Of a DNA stretch of 64,000 nucleotides, positions 54,642 to 64,000 are shown in pieces (the stretch's first letter is position 1; each line of letters begins with the position of its first letter). The translations under genes were made by a program, and so were the position numbers. The stretch is from positions 1,116,001 to 1,180,000 of the forward strand of contig NZ_CP034766.1 in NCBI RefSeq assembly GCF_004006015.1, in the 5' to 3' direction. Source of the DNA: Rhodococcus sp. X156. GTDB lineage: Bacteria > Actinomycetota > Actinomycetes > Mycobacteriales > Mycobacteriaceae. The notes below the pieces were generated by a model. That model did no database searches. It was not told the DNA's origin and saw only the letters and a list, made by a program, of their open reading frames with translations.

Positions 54642-55552
54642 GCCCGGCTGGTCGCTCTCCACGGCCCACCGCTCGGGGTGGCAGCCGCAGGACGGCCACG
54701 CACCGTGGTGCCCGCTCGGCCGCCGCCCGCGCGGCCACCCGCTCCCGGCGCACCACGGACACCACGGCCGCCGAGCCGGGCGGCCGTGCCGGCCGCAGCG
54801 CCCGGCGCAGTGCCCGGCGCGGTGGTGCCCGCAGCAGTGCTGCCAGCCGCAGCGGGGCCGGACGGGCGCGGCTGCCCAGGCTGGGCCTGCAGGTCGGCAG
54901 CCGGCAGAAGATGGCGCTGACCGTTGCGGTCGTGCTGGTGGTGGTGCTGGGCGCCGTGGCGTGGTTCAGCCCGCTGCTGTCGGTGCGCAGCGTGCAGGTG
55001 GAGGGGGCGCAGGTGCTCACCGCCGAGGAGGTGACCGCGGCGCTGGACGTGGCCGACGGCACGCCGCTGCTGCAGGTGGACCTCACCGAGGCGGCCGGCC
55101 GGGTGGCGATGCTGCCCCGCGCCGCCCGGGTGACCGTCGACCGGCACTTCCCCTCCGACCTGCGCGTGCTGGTGGAGGAGCGGGTGCCGGTGGTCTACGT
55201 GGACAAGGCCGACGGCCCGCACCTGCTGGACGCCACCGGAGTGGACTTCGCCGCCGCGGTGCCCCCGCCCGGCGTGCCGCGCCTGGTGACGGAGCGCCCC
55301 GGGCGCAGCGACCCGGTGACCACCGCAGCGCTGACCGTGATCACCTCGCTCCCGGCGCCGGTGCGCGCCCAGGTCACCCTGGTGAACCCGGGCTCGGCCG
55401 CTGACGTGCGGTTCACCCTCGGCGCGGACCGCGTGGTGGTCTGGGGGACACCGGACAACCTGGGCCGCAAGGCACAGGTGCTGGCAGCGGTGCTCACCCA
55501 GCCTGGCAAGGTGTACGACGTCTCCAGCCCCGACCTGCCGACCATCAGCTGA
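54638..55552 (+). CDS. ftsQ: Division protein FtsQ
   Basis: A 304-residue bitopic membrane protein. A very basic, Ala/Arg-rich cytoplasmic tail (about 1-90), one membrane helix ([19 protein letters not shown]) and the POTRA domain beginning [17 protein letters not shown], followed by the FtsQ domain ([19 protein letters not shown]). It scaffolds FtsL/FtsB at the septum. GTG 54638 overlaps the murC stop. A 232-base gap with its own promoter separates it from ftsZ. Confidence 0.92.
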   Translation: MSPAGRSPRPTARGGSRRTATHRGARSAAARAATRSRRTTDTTAAEPGGRAGRSARRSARRGGARSSAASRSGAGRARLPRLGLQVGSRQKMALTVAVVLVVVLGAVAWFSPLLSVRSVQVEGAQVLTAEEVTAALDVADGTPLLQVDLTEAAGRVAMLPRAARVTVDRHFPSDLRVLVEERVPVVYVDKADGPHLLDATGVDFAAAVPPPGVPRLVTERPGRSDPVTTAALTVITSLPAPVRAQVTLVNPGSAADVRFTLGADRVVVWGTPDNLGRKAQVLAAVLTQPGKVYDVSSPDLPTIS

Positions 55553-55651
55553 CCAGGGGCGCGGAGTGGGTCACACAAAAATGATGGGCGCGTGCGGCGC
55601 GCCTGCTGGACCCAGGTGGAGCGGCTGCATAGCGTCTCCTCGTCGAACAAC

Positions 55652-55680
55652 TTGACATAACTCTAAGCCTGCAGTTTAGG
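55652..55680 (+). promoter_or_regulatory. ftsZ: Putative ftsZ promoter
   Basis: TTGACA (55652-55657), a 17-base spacer and TTTAGG (55675-55680), about 105 bases before the ftsZ ATG; TAGGGT at 55677-55682 is an alternative -10. The local AT content is markedly higher than the surroundings. Separate ftsZ promoters in the ftsQ-ftsZ gap are known in mycobacteria and corynebacteria. Confidence 0.7.
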
Positions 55681-55784
55681 GTGAGGGTTTTGACCCCGCC
55701 CCGGCGTCCGCGCCAGCAGCACCCAGACACACCAGCTCCACCCCTGCACCCGACGGACACACGAAAGCCTGTGAGGACCCACCC

Positions 55785-57032
55785 ATGACGCCTCCGCACA
55801 ACTACCTCGCCGTAATCAAGGTCGTCGGCATCGGCGGCGGCGGTGTCAACGCGGTCAACCGGATGATCGACGTCGGCCTCAAGGGCGTGGAGTTCATCGC
55901 CATCAACACCGACGCCCAGGCGCTGCTGATGAGCGACGCCGACGTCAAGCTCGACGTCGGCCGCGAGCTCACCCGCGGCCTCGGTGCCGGCGCCGACCCC
56001 GAGGTCGGCCGCCGCGCCGCCGAGGACCACAAGGACGAGATCGAGGAGGTCCTCAAGGGGGCCGACATGGTCTTCGTGACCGCCGGCGAGGGTGGTGGCA
56101 CCGGTACCGGTGGCGCCCCCGTGGTCGCCAGCATCGCCCGCAAGCTGGGTGCGCTGACCATCGGTGTGGTCACCCGCCCGTTCTCCTTCGAGGGCAAGCG
56201 CCGTGGCGGCCAGGCCGAGGACGGCATCGCCGGCCTGCGCGAGTCCTGCGACACCCTCATCGTCATCCCCAACGACCGGCTGCTGCAGCTCGGCGACGCC
56301 GCCGTCAGCCTGATGGACGCGTTCCGCTCCGCCGACGAGGTGCTGCTCAACGGTGTGCAGGGCATCACCGACCTGATCACCACCCCGGGCCTGATCAACG
56401 TCGACTTCGCCGACGTCAAGAGCGTCATGTCCGGCGCGGGCAGCGCCCTGATGGGCATCGGCTCCGCCCGCGGGGACGGGCGCGCCGTGCAGGCCGCCCA
56501 GACCGCCATCAACTCGCCGCTGCTCGAGGCCTCCATGGAGGGTGCGCACGGCGTGCTGCTGTCCATCGCCGGTGGCTCCGACCTCGGCCTGTTCGAGATC
56601 AACGAGGCCGCCACCCTGGTGCAGGAGGCCGCCCACGTCGACGCCAACATCATCTTCGGGACGGTCATCGACGACTCCCTCGGTGACGAGGTCCGGGTGA
56701 CCGTGATCGCCGCCGGCTTCGACGGGTCCGGCCCGGTGCGCAAGTCGCTGGAGCCCACCGCCGTCGCACCGCGCAACTCCACCGGCAACACCGGCCAGTC
56801 CGCGCAGGGCCTGCCGCCCACCCGGGCCAGCGCCTTCGACGCCGGTCGCCAGGAGTACCCGCGCGCGGGTGCCACGGGCGAGGCCGGTCGCGGACCGGTG
56901 CAGAACGGTCCCGGCGGCCTTCCGCCGCGCCCGGGCCAGCGTCCGGCCAGCGGCTTCGGCGGCGGTCGCACCGTCCCCGTCGAGGACGACGGCGATGACG
57001 AGGTGGACGTTCCTCCCTTCATGCGGCGGTGA
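55785..57032 (+). CDS. ftsZ: Cell division GTPase FtsZ
   Basis: A 415-residue tubulin-like GTPase that forms the Z-ring. N-terminal [15 protein letters not shown], the nucleotide signature [10 protein letters not shown], and the T7 catalytic loop around [12 protein letters not shown] Gly/Pro/Arg-rich linker leads to the conserved C-terminal peptide [12 protein letters not shown], which binds SepF and FtsW. ATG 55785. Its stop overlaps pgeF (GTGA). Confidence 0.97.
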   Translation: MTPPHNYLAVIKVVGIGGGGVNAVNRMIDVGLKGVEFIAINTDAQALLMSDADVKLDVGRELTRGLGAGADPEVGRRAAEDHKDEIEEVLKGADMVFVTAGEGGGTGTGGAPVVASIARKLGALTIGVVTRPFSFEGKRRGGQAEDGIAGLRESCDTLIVIPNDRLLQLGDAAVSLMDAFRSADEVLLNGVQGITDLITTPGLINVDFADVKSVMSGAGSALMGIGSARGDGRAVQAAQTAINSPLLEASMEGAHGVLLSIAGGSDLGLFEINEAATLVQEAAHVDANIIFGTVIDDSLGDEVRVTVIAAGFDGSGPVRKSLEPTAVAPRNSTGNTGQSAQGLPPTRASAFDAGRQEYPRAGATGEAGRGPVQNGPGGLPPRPGQRPASGFGGGRTVPVEDDGDDEVDVPPFMRR

Positions 57033-57760
57033 GTCCGTCGGCGCCGCTGCGGGTGCGCCGGGTGGTCACCACGCGAGCCGGTGGCAGCTCGGTCGGCCCG
57101 TACGCCTCCTTCAACTTCGGTGACCACGTCGGTGACGATCCCGCCGCGGTGGCCGCCAACCGGCTCCGGCTGGCCGAGGGCATCGGTCTGCCCGCTGACC
57201 GGCTGGTCTGGATGGAGCAGGTGCACGGTCGGTCGGTGGCCGTCGTGGACGGTCCGCAGCCGCACCCCGTGCCGGCCACCGACGGCCTGGTGACCGCCGA
57301 GCGCAACCTGGCGCTGGTGGTGCTCGCGGCCGACTGCACCCCGGTGCTGCTGTCCGACGACACCGCCGGCGTGGTGGCCGCGGTGCATGCCGGCCGGGTC
57401 GGTGCCCGCATCGACATCGTCGCCGCCACCCTGGCGGCTATGCGCTCGGCGGGTGCGGTGACCGAGCGGATCGCCGCGCTGCTGGGCCCTGCCGCCTGCG
57501 GGCAGTGCTACGAGGTCCCCGCCCACATGCGTGACGACGTGGAGGCGCACCTGCCGGGCAGCGCCAGCCGAACTCGCGCAGGCACGCCGGGTCTGGACAT
57601 TCGCGCCGGGCTGCGGCGGTCCCTGCTGGAGCACGGCGTGGCCGGGGTGGCGGTGGACCAGCGGTGCACCATGGAGTCGGCGGAGCTGTTCAGCCACCGC
57701 CGCGGCGCCCCCACCGGGCGGCTGGCCGGCGTCATCTGGAGCGAGGACGTGGCGCGGTGA
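57029..57760 (+). CDS. pgeF: Laccase-domain purine/peptidoglycan editing protein (YfiH/PgeF, Rv2149c)
   Basis: A 243-residue member of the multicopper polyphenol oxidoreductase family. Conserved metal-site segments: [37 protein letters not shown] and [10 protein letters not shown]. In the family AVHAGWRG is usual, so Trp-Arg is Arg-Val here. E. coli PgeF removes L-Ser wrongly added in place of L-Ala in the MurC product, which would fit this mur-rich setting; other members act on purine nucleosides. GTG 57029 overlaps the ftsZ stop. Confidence 0.87.
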   Translation: MSPSAPLRVRRVVTTRAGGSSVGPYASFNFGDHVGDDPAAVAANRLRLAEGIGLPADRLVWMEQVHGRSVAVVDGPQPHPVPATDGLVTAERNLALVVLAADCTPVLLSDDTAGVVAAVHAGRVGARIDIVAATLAAMRSAGAVTERIAALLGPAACGQCYEVPAHMRDDVEAHLPGSASRTRAGTPGLDIRAGLRRSLLEHGVAGVAVDQRCTMESAELFSHRRGAPTGRLAGVIWSEDVAR

Positions 57761-58515
57761 CCGGTCCGGGAGCGGAGAGTGACCGCGGAGCCGGCCGCGC
57801 CGCCGAGATCGCCAGCGCCCTGGCTGCGGTGCGCGGTCGCGTCCGCGACGCCTGCCGTGCTGCGGGACGGGACGAGGCCGCGGTCGAGCTGCTGGCCGTC
57901 ACCAAGACCTTCCCCGCCACCGACGCCGCCCACCTGGTGGACCTGGGCTGCCGGAGCCTGGGCGAGGCCCGCGAGCAGGAAGCCACCCCCAAGGTGGCTG
58001 AGCTGGCCCAGCTGCGGCCGGACGCGCCGGTGCGCTGGCACGTCATCGGCCGGCTGCAGCGCAACAAGACCCGCTCGGTGGCCCGCTGGGCGCACCGGGT
58101 GGAGACGGTGGACAGTCCCCGGCTGCTGGCCGCGCTGGACCGCGCCACGGGCAACGCCGCGAGTGCGGGGGAGCGCAGCACGCCGCTGGAGGTGCTGGTG
58201 CAGGTGAGCCTGGACGGCGACCCCACCCGCGGTGGCTGCCCCCGCGAGGACCTGCCCGAGCTGGTCGAGCGCGCCGCCACGGCCGAGCACCTGCGGCTGC
58301 GGGGCCTGATGGCCGTCGCTCCCCAGGAGGCCGACCCCGACACCGCGTTCGCCACCACGGCCGAGCTCGCCGAGGCCGTCCGGCAGCAGCACCCGTCCGC
58401 CGACCAGCTCTCCACCGGCATGTCCCACGACCTGGAGGCGGCTGTGCGTCACGGCTCCACCTGCGTGCGTGTCGGTACGGCCCTGCTGGGCGCGCGGCCG
58501 ATAATCTCAACCTGA
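57757..58515 (+). CDS. yggS: PLP-binding homeostasis protein YggS (Rv2148c)
   Basis: A 252-residue alanine-racemase-fold protein that binds pyridoxal phosphate without known catalysis and keeps vitamin B6 and amino-acid pools balanced. PLP Lys is in [23 protein letters not shown] and [17 protein letters not shown] are hallmarks. The usual GENR.QE motif reads GEAREQE, an Asn to Ala change. GTG 57757 overlaps pgeF (GTGA). An 88-base gap precedes sepF. Confidence 0.92.
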   Translation: MTGPGAESDRGAGRAAEIASALAAVRGRVRDACRAAGRDEAAVELLAVTKTFPATDAAHLVDLGCRSLGEAREQEATPKVAELAQLRPDAPVRWHVIGRLQRNKTRSVARWAHRVETVDSPRLLAALDRATGNAASAGERSTPLEVLVQVSLDGDPTRGGCPREDLPELVERAATAEHLRLRGLMAVAPQEADPDTAFATTAELAEAVRQQHPSADQLSTGMSHDLEAAVRHGSTCVRVGTALLGARPIIST

Positions 58516-58603
58516 TCACGATGCACCTGCACACGACGCACCTGATTCTCGTGCCCGCCCACTACCCCGGGCACACGATCCACCCTCACGGAAGGTCCCT
58601 CTC

Positions 58604-59206
58604 ATGAGCTCCCTGCACAAGTTCAAGGCTTACTTCGGCATGGTGCCAAGCGAGGACTACGACGAGGAGGGTTACGCCGACGGCTACGCCGAGCACGACC
58701 CCGCGTTCTCCGGCAGCTCGCGCCGGGGCGCCGAGGAGCCGGCCGGCTACGACTCGGCCGCCTACGAGCCCGCGGTGGAGGCACCCCGCTCCCGCCCGCG
58801 CCTGGAGCCGCTGAGCGCGCGCCGCCCCAGCGCCGCGGCCACCGGTGCCACCCGCGGTGCACTGGCCATGGACGACCGTGCCGCGAGCGCACAGCGCAGC
58901 GAGTCCCTGGCCGAGGGGAGCAACCCGCTGGCCAAGATCACCACCCTCAACCCCAGCAGCTACAACGAGGCGCGCACCATCGGTGAGCGCTACCGCGAGG
59001 GCATCCCGGTGATCATGAACCTCACCGAGATGAGCGACTCCGACGCCAAGCGCCTGGTGGACTTCGCGGCCGGGCTGGCCTTCGCCATGCGCGGCTCCAT
59101 CGACAAGGTCACCAACAAGGTGTTCCTGCTGTCGCCCTCCAACGTCGACGTCTCCGCCGAGGTGAAACGTCACATCGTGGAGAACGGCTTCTACAACCAC
59201 TCCTGA
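58604..59206 (+). CDS. sepF: SepF, FtsZ membrane anchor
   Basis: A 200-residue protein. N-terminal amphipathic helix [15 protein letters not shown] inserts into the membrane; an acidic, Tyr-rich disordered linker (about 16-105) precedes the SepF core, [20 protein letters not shown] to the end ([10 protein letters not shown]-like strand and KVFLLSP). It tethers and aligns FtsZ filaments, as actinobacteria lack FtsA. ATG 58604 after GGAAGG. Confidence 0.94.
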   Translation: MSSLHKFKAYFGMVPSEDYDEEGYADGYAEHDPAFSGSSRRGAEEPAGYDSAAYEPAVEAPRSRPRLEPLSARRPSAAATGATRGALAMDDRAASAQRSESLAEGSNPLAKITTLNPSSYNEARTIGERYREGIPVIMNLTEMSDSDAKRLVDFAAGLAFAMRGSIDKVTNKVFLLSPSNVDVSAEVKRHIVENGFYNHS

Positions 59207-59285
59207 TGACGACCAACGCTGCTGACGTCACCGGCCCCGCTCGTGCGGGTGGCTCGGTGACCCCGACATCAGGCACAGTGGGGAC

Positions 59286-59576
59286 GTGGCTGTGCTGACC
59301 GTCCTCTACTACCTCCTCTTCACGTTCTGGCTGCTGCTCATCGCCAGGATCGTGGTGGAGGTGATTCGCTCGCTCGCGCGGGACTGGCACCCGCGCGGGG
59401 TGGTCGCCGTCGTGCTAGAGGCGGTCTTCACCGTCACCGATCCGCCAGTGCGCTTGCTGCGCAAGGTCATCCCGACGATTCCGCTGGGTGCCGTGCGGCT
59501 GGACATATCGATTATGGTTCTGCTGTTCGGCGTGGGCATACTGATGCAGGTAGTGGGCGCGCAGGTTGGCCCGTGA
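59286..59576 (+). CDS. yggT: YggT-family membrane protein (Rv2146c)
   Basis: A 96-residue membrane protein with two hydrophobic helices (VLYYLLFTFWLLLIARIVVEVI and ISIMVLLFGVGILMQVVGAQV) around the conserved TDPPVRLLRKVIPTIPLGAVRLD. It lies in the division cluster in most actinobacteria and is implicated in osmotic tolerance or division; mechanism unknown. GTG 59286. Confidence 0.88.
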   Translation: MAVLTVLYYLLFTFWLLLIARIVVEVIRSLARDWHPRGVVAVVLEAVFTVTDPPVRLLRKVIPTIPLGAVRLDISIMVLLFGVGILMQVVGAQVGP

Positions 59577-59651
59577 GCCCACGCGCGGCACAGTTCTGGA
59601 CCTTGCTCCACCCGTGATGGACCGCTGAGGAATGCCTGAGGTGATCGTTCG

Positions 59652-60677
59652 ATGCCGCTGACTCCCGCTGACGTACACAATGTCGCGTTCAGCAAGCCGC
59701 CGATTGGCAAGCGTGGCTACAACGAGGACGAGGTCGACGCCTTCCTCGACATGGTCGAGCAGGAGCTCGCCCGGCTGCTGGAGGAGAACAACGACCTCAA
59801 GCAGCGGCTGCAGGACGCCGAGCAGGTTCGCAGCCTCGGCGGCTCAGCGAAGAGCGACGGTGCCCAGGCCGGCAACAGCTCCGGCGCGGCTGGTGTGCCC
59901 AACGGTGCCGGCGCAGGCAACGGAGTGACCCAGGCCGCCACCGCCACCGCTCCCGTGGTGCCCGCGACGGTCACCCCGGCCCAGGCGCCGGCCAAGGTGG
60001 ACACCGTCAAGACGCAGGCCCCCCAGAACGAGGCGCCCAAGAACGACGCGCCCAAGAGCGACTCGCCCAAGAGCGACGCCCCCACGAACGCCGTGGCCAC
60101 GTCCGCTGCGCCCGCCGGCAGCGACCCGTCCGACCACCACCTGCGTGCGGCGAAGATCCTCGGCCTGGCCCAGGAGATGGCCGACCGGCTCACCGCCGAG
60201 GCCAAGGCGGAGTCCGACGAGCTGCTCACCGGTGCCCGCGGCAAGTCCGAGCAGATGCTCACCGAGGCCAAGACCCGCTCCGCGCAGCTGCTGGCCGACG
60301 CCAAGAGCAAGTCCGAGCAGATGGTGACCGAGGCGCGCACCAAGTCGGAGTCCATGCTCACCGACGCCCGCACCCGCTCCGAGACGATGCAGCGCCAGGC
60401 CAAGGAGAAGGCCGACGCGCTGCGCACCGACGCCGAGCGCAAGCACGACGAGATGCTCGGGTCGATCACGGCCAAGCGCGCCAGCCTGGAGAGCAGCATC
60501 GAGGAGCTCACCACGTTCGAGCGCGAGTACCGCACCCGGCTGCGCGCCTACATCGAGGGCCAGCTGTCCGAGCTCACGCAGGGCGAGAACACCGAGTCCG
60601 GTGGTCGTCGTCGTGGATGGGAGTCCTCGACCGTGCAGGCCGGCGCGAACAGCGCGCGTGCCGTCCAGGACAGCTGA
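59652..60677 (+). CDS. wag31: Wag31/DivIVA polar growth protein
   Basis: A 341-residue coiled-coil scaffold of the cell pole. The DivIVA membrane-binding domain is [20 protein letters not shown], followed by the first coil [19 protein letters not shown] 100-residue Ala/Pro/Asn linker with repeated (N/S)DAPK units separates the second coil, in which an 11-residue unit of the type [11 protein letters not shown] repeats about six times (198-262). The end ([20 protein letters not shown]) is conserved. The linker is longer than in M. tuberculosis Wag31. ATG 59652 with GAGGTGAT upstream. Directs apical wall synthesis. Confidence 0.95.
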   Translation: MPLTPADVHNVAFSKPPIGKRGYNEDEVDAFLDMVEQELARLLEENNDLKQRLQDAEQVRSLGGSAKSDGAQAGNSSGAAGVPNGAGAGNGVTQAATATAPVVPATVTPAQAPAKVDTVKTQAPQNEAPKNDAPKSDSPKSDAPTNAVATSAAPAGSDPSDHHLRAAKILGLAQEMADRLTAEAKAESDELLTGARGKSEQMLTEAKTRSAQLLADAKSKSEQMVTEARTKSESMLTDARTRSETMQRQAKEKADALRTDAERKHDEMLGSITAKRASLESSIEELTTFEREYRTRLRAYIEGQLSELTQGENTESGGRRRGWESSTVQAGANSARAVQDS

Positions 60678-60690
60678 GCTCTGAGCTGAC

Positions 60691-61506
60691 GTGCTGATCC
60701 TGGCGCTGGGGAGCGTCCTCGTCGGTTGCATCTTCCTGGTGATCTCCTTCCTGACGGAGAACACCGGGTGGGCCTGGGGCTGCATCGTCGCCTGCGGCGT
60801 GGCCGCCATCGTGCTGCTGGTGGACACCGTCCGGCGCAACCGGGCGAGCGTCGAGACCGCGGCGACCGCAGTGGCGGCTGACCAGCCGACCGTCACCCGC
60901 ACCAGCACCGCCCAGACCAGCACGCCCGCCCAGGCCAGCACGGCGACCGCCCCGGTGGCCGAGCCGTCCGCCGACGACGCTCCCACCACCGCGGTGGCGG
61001 CGGTGCCTGCGGAGCACGCGAGCGAGGAGCCGGCGGAGACCAAGGCCGGCTGGCGTGCCCGGCGCACCGCGGCCAAGCAAGAGCGGGCGGCACGCGACGA
61101 GGAGGCCCGCGTGGCGGCGGCCGCCCGGGCCAAGCAGGCCCGGGACCGCGCCGCCGTGGAGGCTGAGCAGCGGGAGAAGGACGCCGCCGCAGAGGCCCTG
61201 CTGGGCGCGACCGCGGTGCAGCCGGCCGTGACCGCCGCCGACCTGCAGGCCCACGACGACCTGCGCACCGACCGTGAGCCCGACGAGGAGGACGTGGACG
61301 CCGCGGACATCCTGGTGGTCGGCAGCCTGCGCGAGGAGGTGCTGGTGATCGACGAGCACCCGCGCTTCCACCTGGGGTCCTGCTCATGGCTGCGGGACCA
61401 GCCCACGCTGGGCCTGCCGGTCGCCGAGGCGATGGAGCTGGGCTTCACCGGCTGCGCCCGCTGCGCTCCCTCCCGGGTGCTCGCCGCCCAGGCCCGCGAG
61501 CGCTAG
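60691..61506 (+). CDS. Membrane protein with Ala/Glu-rich linker and Cys/His C-terminus
   Basis: A 271-residue protein. Two membrane helices at the N-terminus (ILALGSVLVGCIFLVISFL and WGCIVACGVAAIVLLVDTV); then about 160 residues of Thr/Ala-rich and charged helical linker; then a compact C-terminus with HPRFHLGSCSWL and GFTGCARCAPSRVL. The spacing of His, Cys, Cys and Cys resembles the small metal-binding domains related to Ada, suggesting one zinc. M. tuberculosis has a membrane protein (Rv2144c) after wag31; the N-terminus here may correspond. GTG 60691, 13 bases after wag31. Function unknown. Confidence 0.72.
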   Translation: MLILALGSVLVGCIFLVISFLTENTGWAWGCIVACGVAAIVLLVDTVRRNRASVETAATAVAADQPTVTRTSTAQTSTPAQASTATAPVAEPSADDAPTTAVAAVPAEHASEEPAETKAGWRARRTAAKQERAARDEEARVAAAARAKQARDRAAVEAEQREKDAAAEALLGATAVQPAVTAADLQAHDDLRTDREPDEEDVDAADILVVGSLREEVLVIDEHPRFHLGSCSWLRDQPTLGLPVAEAMELGFTGCARCAPSRVLAAQARER

Positions 61507-61509
61507 AAT
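61504..61509 (+). promoter_or_regulatory. ileS: Putative -10 element of ileS
   Basis: TAGAAT overlaps the stop codon of the preceding gene. No clear -35 is visible, which is common in actinobacteria. Initiation near 61515 would start the T-box leader. Confidence 0.45.
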
Positions 61510-61514
61510 CGGCC

Positions 61515-61745
61515 TGGCCCTCACCAGGGCCGCACGCACGTCAGGCGTTGATCCGGCCATCACCGGGGAGCCTCCGGAAGAACAGCCCGCAGCGTGGGCC
61601 CAGTAGAACCGGACGGGTAGGCCCGTCACAGCCTGCAACGAGTGGTGTCACCGGGCTTTTCCGGGGCACAAGCGGGGTGGTACCGCGGCAGGAGCGCACA
61701 GTGCGCTGGTGTCGTCCCCGTGCCGCGACGGCACGAGGAGCACAC
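61515..61745 (+). ncRNA. T-box riboswitch of ileS (isoleucine, specifier AUC)
   Basis: The leader carries the conserved T-box GGTGGTACCGCGG (61676-61688), which pairs with the uncharged tRNA end. Upstream, GTTGATCCGGCC-ATC-ACCGGGGAG has the features of the short-stem-I actinobacterial ileS type, with ATC at 61559-61561 as the isoleucine specifier. The GAAGAAC block follows at 61577-61583. Near the start codon CGTGCC and GGCACG can pair just before GAGGAG, suggesting sequestration of the ribosome site, as reported for actinobacterial ileS leaders (translational control). A separate 6-bp hairpin (61516-61531) sits at the leader's 5' end. Confidence 0.93.
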
Positions 61746-61749
61746 ACCG

Positions 61750-64000
61750 GTGACCTACCCCAAGGTGGACCTGGCCGCAGGCGACCGCGAGCCCGGCACG
61801 GGCCCCAGCTTTCCGCAGCTCGAGCAGCGGGTGCTGGCCGAGTGGGACGTCGACGACACCTTCCGCGCCTCCATCGCCCAGCGCGACGGTGCCGAGGACT
61901 ACGTCTTCTACGACGGCCCGCCCTTCGCCAACGGACTGCCGCACTACGGCCACCTGCTCACCGGCTACGTCAAGGACGTGGTCCCGCGCTACCAGACCAT
62001 GCGGGGCCGGCGAGTGGACCGCCGCTTCGGCTGGGACTGCCACGGCATGCCCGCCGAGATCCACGTGGAGAAGCAGCTCGGCATCACCCACAAGTCCGAG
62101 ATCGAGAAGCTGGGCATCGACGTCTTCAACGATGCCTGCCGCACCTCCGTCCTGCAGTACACCGAGGACTGGCGGGCCTACGTCACCCGGCAGGCCCGCT
62201 GGGTGGACTTCGACAACGACTACAAGACCCTCGACACCGACTACATGGAGTCGGTGATGTGGGCGTTCAAGTCGCTGTGGGACAAGGGCCTGGTCTACGA
62301 GGGGTTCCGGGTGCTGGCCTACTGCTGGCGCTGCGAGACCCCGCTCAGCGCCACCGAGACCAAGATGGACGACGTCTACCGGCAGCGCCAGGACCCCGCC
62401 GTCACCGTGGCCATGCCGCTGCACGCCCCGGGCTCGCCGCTGGAGGGGGCCAGCGCCCTGGTGTGGACCACCACGCCGTGGACGCTGCCGTCCAACCTGG
62501 CGATGGCGGTCAACCCGGAGATCACCTACGTGCAGGTGGCCGTGGACGGGCAGCGCTACGTGCTGGCCAAGGAGCGCCTGGGCGCCTACGCCCGCGAGCT
62601 GGGCGAGGACCCCGAGGTGCTCTCCGAGCACCTCGGCACCGAGCTGCTCGGCCTGGCCTACGAGCCGCCGTTCGACTTCTTCACCGGCGAGGACAACGCC
62701 CACCGCATCCTGTCCGCGGACTACGTCACCACCACCGACGGCACCGGCATCGTGCACATCGCCCCGGCCTTCGGTGAGGAGGACAAGGTGGTCACCGACG
62801 CCGCCGGGATCACGCCGGTGGTCCCGGTGGACTCCCGCGGCCGCTTCACCGCCGAGGTGCCCCCGTACGAGGGCCTGCAGGTGTTCGAGGCCAACACCCC
62901 GATCATCCGCGACCTCAAGGCGGCTGGCCGGCTGCTGCGCCAGGAGACCTACGACCACCCGTACCCGCACTGCTGGCGCTGCGACAGCCCGCTGATCTAC
63001 AAGGCGGTGTCGTCCTGGTTCGTGGCCGTCACCGAGATCCGCGACCGCATGGTGGAGCTCAACCAGCAGATCAGCTGGACGCCCGAGCACATCCGCGACG
63101 GCCAGTTCGGCAAGTGGCTGGAGGGCGCCCGCGACTGGGCCATCAGCCGCAACCGCTACTGGGGCAGCCCCATCCCGGTGTGGGTCTCCGACGATCCCAC
63201 CTACCCGCGCACCGACGTCTACGGCTCCCTGGACGAGCTGGAGCGCGACTTCGGCGTGCGCCCGGCCGACCTGCACCGCCCGCACATCGACCAGCTCACC
63301 CGGCCCAACCCCGACGACCCCACGGGCCGCTCGACGATGCGCCGGGTGCCGGAGGTGCTGGACTGCTGGTTCGAGTCCGGCTCCATGCCCTTCGCCCAGG
63401 TGCACTACCCGTTCGACAACCGCGAGTGGTTCGAGAGCCACTACCCGGGCGACTTCATCGTGGAGTACAGCGGCCAGACCCGCGGCTGGTTCTACACGCT
63501 GCACGTGCTGGCCACCGCGCTCTTCGACCGACCGGCCTTCCGTGCCGTGCTCGCCCACGGCATCGTGCTGGGCGACGACGGCGCCAAGATGAGCAAGTCC
63601 AAGAGCAACTACCCCGACGTCCGGGAGGTGTTCGACCGGGACGGCTCCGACGCCATGCGGTGGTTCCTGATGGCCTCCCCGGTGCTGCGCGGCGGCAACC
63701 TGGTGGTCACCGAGCAGGGCATCCGCGAGGGAGTGCGCCAGGCGCTGCTGCCGCTGTGGAACGCCTGGAGCTTCCTGCAGCTGTACGCGGAGAAGCCGGG
63801 CACCTGGCGGACCACCTCCCCGCACGTGCTGGACCGCTACGTGCTGGCCAAGCTGGCGGCCTGCCGCACCGAGATGACCGCGGCGCTGGACGCCAACGAC
63901 ATCGCCGGTGCCTGCGAGGAGCTGCGCGGCTTCTGCGACGCGCTCACCAACTGGTACGTGCGCCGCTCCCGACCGCGGTTCTGGGCCGGTGACACCGACG
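61750..64000 (+). CDS. ileS: Isoleucyl-tRNA synthetase, eukaryote-like type, 3' part outside window
   Basis: The frame is open from GTG 61750 to the right edge (750 codons), so the C-terminus is missing. Class I synthetase: HIGH-type motif [19 protein letters not shown] motif AKMSKSKSN, editing (CP1) domain with [11 protein letters not shown] and [16 protein letters not shown], and the two CWRC zinc-type pairs. HYGH and the [10 protein letters not shown] segment mark the eukaryote-like (type 2) group, to which M. tuberculosis IleS belongs and which is naturally tolerant of mupirocin (recalled). GAGGAG lies 12 bases upstream. Controlled by the T-box leader. Confidence 0.95.
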   Translation, partial: MTYPKVDLAAGDREPGTGPSFPQLEQRVLAEWDVDDTFRASIAQRDGAEDYVFYDGPPFANGLPHYGHLLTGYVKDVVPRYQTMRGRRVDRRFGWDCHGMPAEIHVEKQLGITHKSEIEKLGIDVFNDACRTSVLQYTEDWRAYVTRQARWVDFDNDYKTLDTDYMESVMWAFKSLWDKGLVYEGFRVLAYCWRCETPLSATETKMDDVYRQRQDPAVTVAMPLHAPGSPLEGASALVWTTTPWTLPSNLAMAVNPEITYVQVAVDGQRYVLAKERLGAYARELGEDPEVLSEHLGTELLGLAYEPPFDFFTGEDNAHRILSADYVTTTDGTGIVHIAPAFGEEDKVVTDAAGITPVVPVDSRGRFTAEVPPYEGLQVFEANTPIIRDLKAAGRLLRQETYDHPYPHCWRCDSPLIYKAVSSWFVAVTEIRDRMVELNQQISWTPEHIRDGQFGKWLEGARDWAISRNRYWGSPIPVWVSDDPTYPRTDVYGSLDELERDFGVRPADLHRPHIDQLTRPNPDDPTGRSTMRRVPEVLDCWFESGSMPFAQVHYPFDNREWFESHYPGDFIVEYSGQTRGWFYTLHVLATALFDRPAFRAVLAHGIVLGDDGAKMSKSKSNYPDVREVFDRDGSDAMRWFLMASPVLRGGNLVVTEQGIREGVRQALLPLWNAWSFLQLYAEKPGTWRTTSPHVLDRYVLAKLAACRTEMTAALDANDIAGACEELRGFCDALTNWYVRRSRPRFWAGDTD

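Noticed and set aside
55642-55657. Possible LexA box near the ftsZ promoter (TCGAACAACTTGAC)
   Set aside because: Only the left half (TCGAAC) matches; the right half lacks GTTCGA, so it is a half site at best.
61516-61531. GGCCCT-CACC-AGGGCC hairpin as a terminator of the gene before ileS
   Set aside because: The stem is only 6 bp with no T-run, and it falls at the predicted 5' end of the T-box leader, so it is more likely part of that leader.

Overview
This window is chromosomal DNA of a very GC-rich actinobacterium in which almost every base is coding. Gene content and order match the Mycobacterium tuberculosis segment Rv2190c to Rv2145c, recalled from memory: ripC-like, pimB', fadD15, Rv2186c-Rv2182c, Rv2179c, aroG, pknL, Rv2175c, mptA, idsA2, Rv2172c, lppM, Rv2170, Rv2169c, mraZ and the dcw cluster to wag31. 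Mannosyltransferases (PimB', MptA), LppM, Wag31, a PknL/Rv2175c pair and a eukaryote-like IleS point to the Mycobacteriales (Corynebacteriales). The genus cannot be fixed from the sequence. I see no insertion sequence, prophage, CRISPR array, tRNA or rRNA.

Layout. (1) 1-6.5 kb: an NYN-domain protein, a small conserved protein, a saccharopine-dehydrogenase-like reductase, a c-di-AMP (ydaO) riboswitch driving an NlpC/P60 cell-wall hydrolase, a membrane metalloprotease and pimB. (2) 6.6-15.7 kb: fadD15 opposite a run of small conserved genes, ArsA-like ATPase, ROK glucokinase, PlsC acyltransferase, 3'-exoribonuclease and aroG. (3) 15.8-31.7 kb: an MFS transporter, pknL and its likely substrate gene, then carotenoid genes (idsA/crtE, crtI, crtB, crtO-like, cruF, a GT2) woven between lipomannan and lipoprotein genes (mptA, lppM), with metF and a CDP-alcohol phosphotransferase on the other strand. 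(4) 31.7-34.5 kb: a probable SOS operon with a perfect LexA box, a HEPN protein, a methyltransferase and DNA polymerase IV. (5) 34.6-39.8 kb: a DUF3040 membrane protein and the MoxR-DUF58-transglutaminase operon. (6) 40.2-60.7 kb: the division and cell-wall cluster mraZ, rsmH, ftsL-like, pbpB, murE, murF, mraY, murD, ftsW, murG, murC, ftsQ, ftsZ, pgeF, yggS, sepF, yggT, wag31. Most neighbours overlap by 1-4 bases (ATGA or GTGA). (7) 60.7 kb to the end: a membrane protein with a Cys/His C-terminus, then a T-box leader and the 5' part of ileS, which runs off the window.

How it works together. The window is mainly an envelope locus: peptidoglycan precursor synthesis (murE-murC), septal synthesis (pbpB, ftsW, ftsQ, ftsZ, sepF), polar growth (wag31), wall hydrolysis under c-di-AMP control, PIM and lipomannan mannosylation, and lipid-soluble pigments. 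The readable control elements are the ydaO riboswitch, an ileS T-box, a LexA box, a four-repeat MraZ operator over the mraZ promoter, an ftsZ promoter, and three long perfect hairpins between or after genes.

Most of the window is ordinary core genome. The least ordinary parts are the carotenoid genes interleaved with lipoglycan genes, the LexA-box HEPN/methyltransferase/DinB operon, and a possible second MraZ site facing the moxR operon.
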